DNA of 7,760 nucleotides, taken from an uncultured Alphaproteobacteria bacterium (GTDB lineage: Bacteria; Pseudomonadota; Alphaproteobacteria; Caulobacterales; Parvularculaceae). The position numbers were made by a program, and so were the translations under genes. The stretch is from assembly GCA_938003575.1 (NCBI GenBank), contig CALKYG010000012.1:1-7760 (forward strand). The letters run 5' to 3'. The notes under the pieces were generated by a model. That model worked only from the letters and a program-made list of their open reading frames with translations. It was not told the origin of the DNA and made no database searches. Below, in pieces: positions 5,864 to 7,760 of this stretch (position 1 is its first letter; each line of letters starts with the position of its first letter).

Positions 5864-7291
5864 ATGCGCGACCTCACGAAATTTTATATTGACGGCGAAT
5901 GGGTGGAGCCGCACGGCCGCGGGCGTCTCGACGTCGTGAATCCGGCGACCGAGGAGCCGTTCGCCAGAATCGCGCTCGGCGATGCGGCGGATGTCGATCG
6001 CGCGGTGAAAGCGGCGCGCGCGGCCTTTGCAGGTTACTCAAACACATCGATCGCCGAACGCAAGGCGCTTCTTCAACGCATCATCGAAGAATACCTGAAG
6101 CGCAATGAGGAAATGGCGAAGGCGATCACCGCAGAAATGGGCGCGCCGAAGAGCCTTGCCCTGCATGCGCAATCCGCCTCTTCGCTCGGCCATTTCCAGA
6201 CCGCGATGAAGGCGCTTGATGAAATCGAATTCGAAAAGGACAACGGCTCGCACTGGCTCGTCCGCGAACCAATCGGCGTCTGCGCGCTCATCACGCCGTG
6301 GAACTGGCCGATGAACCAGATTTCCTGCAAGGTTGCGCCGGCGCTCGCAGCAGGCTGCGTCATGGTCCTCAAGCCGTCAGAGGTCGCGCCCGTTTCCGCC
6401 CATCTATTCGCTGAAATTCTCCACTCGGCCGGCGTGCCGAAAGGCGTCTTCAACCTGGTCGACGGCCTGGGGCCCGAAGTCGGGGCTGCGATGTCATCGC
6501 ATCCGGAGGTCGATATGGTGTCATTCACCGGATCGACGCGCGCCGGCGTCGAAGTCGCCAAAAACGCTGCGCCGACCGTCAAGCGCGTAGCGCAGGAACT
6601 CGGCGGCAAGAGCGCCAACATCATCCTTGACGACGCTGATTTCAATAAGGCCGTTTCTCGAGGCGTCATGGCGATGATGAACAATTCGGGCCAGTCCTGC
6701 AACGCGCCCTCGCGCATGCTCGTGCCGGAACACCGCATGGACGAAGCGATCGCGATCGCCAAAGAAGCCGCGGCGAAGGTGAAAGTCGGCGACCCCGAAG
6801 CCGACGGCACGGTCATCGGCCCGGTCGTGAGCGAGATTCAGTGGAACAAGATTCAGGGACTTATCAGAAAAGGCGTTGAGGAAGGCGCCGAACTCGTCGT
6901 CGGCGGCCCCGGCAAGCCCGACGGTCTCGAAAAAGGCTTCTACGTAAAGCCGACGATTTTTGCGCGCGCGAACAATCAGATGACGATTGCGCGTGAGGAG
7001 ATCTTCGGCCCTGTGTTGACCATCATTCCCTATAAGGACGAAGACGACGCCGTCGCAATCGCCAACGACACCCCCTATGGACTGTCGGGTTATGTCTATT
7101 CCGGCGACATCAATCACGCGCGCAAGGTTGCGCGGCGCATCCGCGCCGGCAACATTCATCTGAACGGCGCAGGCGTCGACGTCACCGCCCCCTTCGGCGG
7201 CTACAAGCAATCCGGCAACGGCCGCGAATGGGGAACGCTTGGCGTTGAGGAGTTTCTCGAAACCAAGGCGATCCTTAAACCGGCTCAATAA
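5864..7291 (+). CDS. NAD(P)-dependent aldehyde dehydrogenase
   Basis: This 475-residue enzyme of the aldehyde dehydrogenase superfamily is of normal length and soluble. It oxidises an aldehyde to the carboxylic acid with NAD(P)+. The visible residues are complete: PWNWP with the oxyanion Asn147, KPSE with Lys170 in cofactor binding, the FTGSTRAG glycine motif (221-228), the general base Glu245 in ELGGKS, the nucleophile Cys279 in GQSCNAPSR, and EEIFGP (378-383). The C-terminus GGYKQSGNGREWG...EEFLETKAI is typical of the broad ALDH class. The exact substrate cannot be assigned. The neighbouring acetyl-CoA synthetase gene suggests acetaldehyde or a similar short aldehyde, for example in alcohol oxidation. 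The ATG at 5864 was chosen because GGAGA (5852-5856) lies seven bases upstream and the family's N-terminal FYIDGEW follows. The frame is open further upstream, but that part overlaps the regulator gene and shows no family similarity. Confidence 0.93.
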   Translation: MRDLTKFYIDGEWVEPHGRGRLDVVNPATEEPFARIALGDAADVDRAVKAARAAFAGYSNTSIAERKALLQRIIEEYLKRNEEMAKAITAEMGAPKSLALHAQSASSLGHFQTAMKALDEIEFEKDNGSHWLVREPIGVCALITPWNWPMNQISCKVAPALAAGCVMVLKPSEVAPVSAHLFAEILHSAGVPKGVFNLVDGLGPEVGAAMSSHPEVDMVSFTGSTRAGVEVAKNAAPTVKRVAQELGGKSANIILDDADFNKAVSRGVMAMMNNSGQSCNAPSRMLVPEHRMDEAIAIAKEAAAKVKVGDPEADGTVIGPVVSEIQWNKIQGLIRKGVEEGAELVVGGPGKPDGLEKGFYVKPTIFARANNQMTIAREEIFGPVLTIIPYKDEDDAVAIANDTPYGLSGYVYSGDINHARKVARRIRAGNIHLNGAGVDVTAPFGGYKQSGNGREWGTLGVEEFLETKAILKPAQ

Positions 7292-7307
7292 ACGCGGAAG
7301 CAACGCC

Positions 7308-7760
7308 ATGGCCGATCTCATTCCCGTCAAGCCTGACGCCGGCGCTCGCGCGCTCTACGACAAGGAACTCTATGAGGCGGAGTACCGGCGTTCGATCGAA
7401 GACCCGGAGGAATTCTGGAAACGCGTCGCCAACAGGATCGACTGGGAAAAGGCGCCGACGAAAATAAAGGATGTCTCTTTCAGTAAAGAGGATTTTCGGA
7501 TCCGCTGGTATGAAGACGGGAAGCTGAACGCCGCCCATAACTGCATAGATCGACACTTGCCGGCGCGCAGGAACGATGTCGCGATCATTTGGGAAGGCGA
7601 TGATCCGAAGGACGCCCGCCGTATCACCTTCGGGGAGCTGCACGGCGAAGTCTGCCGCATGGCGAATATCCTGAAGGCGCGCGGCGTCAGGCGCGGCGAC
7701 CGCGTCATAATCTACATGCCGATGATACCGGAGACCGCCTACGCCATGCTCGCTTGCGCG
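7308..7760 (+). CDS. acs: Acetyl-CoA synthetase (AMP-forming), N-terminal part
   Basis: The first 151 codons are present; the gene runs off the window. The translation matches the acetyl-CoA synthetase N-terminus: YEAEYRRSIEDPEEFW (22-37), IRWYEDGKLNAAHNCIDRH (65-83), AIIWEGDDP, ITFGELHGEVCRMANILK and GDRVIIYMPMIPE before the cut. The enzyme activates acetate with ATP and CoA to acetyl-CoA through acetyl-AMP. The ATP-binding and catalytic motifs, and the C-terminal lysine that is acetylated in this family, lie beyond the window. Propionyl-CoA synthetase is a possible alternative, but IRWYEDGKLN...NCIDRH fits Acs better. The start ATG is 16 bases after the aldehyde dehydrogenase stop, with a modest GGAAG (7296-7300) seven bases before it. 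The two genes are almost certainly co-transcribed, pairing aldehyde oxidation to acetate with acetate activation. Confidence 0.93.
   Translation, partial: MADLIPVKPDAGARALYDKELYEAEYRRSIEDPEEFWKRVANRIDWEKAPTKIKDVSFSKEDFRIRWYEDGKLNAAHNCIDRHLPARRNDVAIIWEGDDPKDARRITFGELHGEVCRMANILKARGVRRGDRVIIYMPMIPETAYAMLACA

Noticed and set aside
6521..7330. A 269-codon minus-strand open frame opposite the aldehyde dehydrogenase
   Set aside because: It mirrors conserved ALDH codons in antisense; this is common in high-GC genes and gives no independent support for a gene.

Overview
The window looks like an alphaproteobacterial chromosome segment. It is GC-rich (about 60% by eye), has tightly packed genes, carries a fused cysN-cysC gene directly after cysD, and has strong GGAGG-type ribosome binding sites. 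This placement is inferred from gene style, and I do not name a genus. I see no tRNA, rRNA, CRISPR array, insertion sequence or phage gene.

Bases 1-2125 (+) hold the 3' end of cysD and a complete cysNC. Together they activate sulfate to APS and then PAPS. Their reading frames overlap by one base, so they form one operon. A convergent gene on the minus strand (2132-3019) ends 6 bases after cysNC and encodes an alpha/beta-hydrolase with a complete Ser-Asp-His triad.

Bases 3020-3413 are a 394-base divergent intergenic region and are unusually rich in structure. It contains a hairpin that buries the hydrolase Shine-Dalgarno, a terminator-like GC hairpin with a T6 tract on the plus strand, a perfect CRP-consensus dyad (TGTGA-N6-TCACA), a second dyad with the same 7-6-7 geometry, and a 13-bp leader hairpin just upstream of the next gene.

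Bases 3414-5789 (+) encode the most interesting product, a 791-residue protein starting at TTG. Its N-terminus is an ordinary Crp/Fnr-type transcription factor (cNMP-binding barrel plus winged helix). It continues for about 540 residues into three further modules. As far as I can tell these are a helical TPR-like region resembling the TRAFs-binding (DUF4071/ASK1-type) domain, a SLOG/Rossmann-like nucleotide-binding module, and a degenerate class III nucleotidyl-cyclase domain that keeps a GDG motif but lacks the first metal aspartate. This would be a cyclase-derived sensor fused to a Crp-type DNA-binding protein.

Bases 5864-7760 (+) encode an NAD(P)-dependent aldehyde dehydrogenase and, 16 bases later, the start of acetyl-CoA synthetase, cut by the window edge. 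Together they would convert an aldehyde such as acetaldehyde to acetate and then acetyl-CoA. The large regulator directly upstream on the same strand is a candidate controller of this pair and of itself through the CRP-like site.
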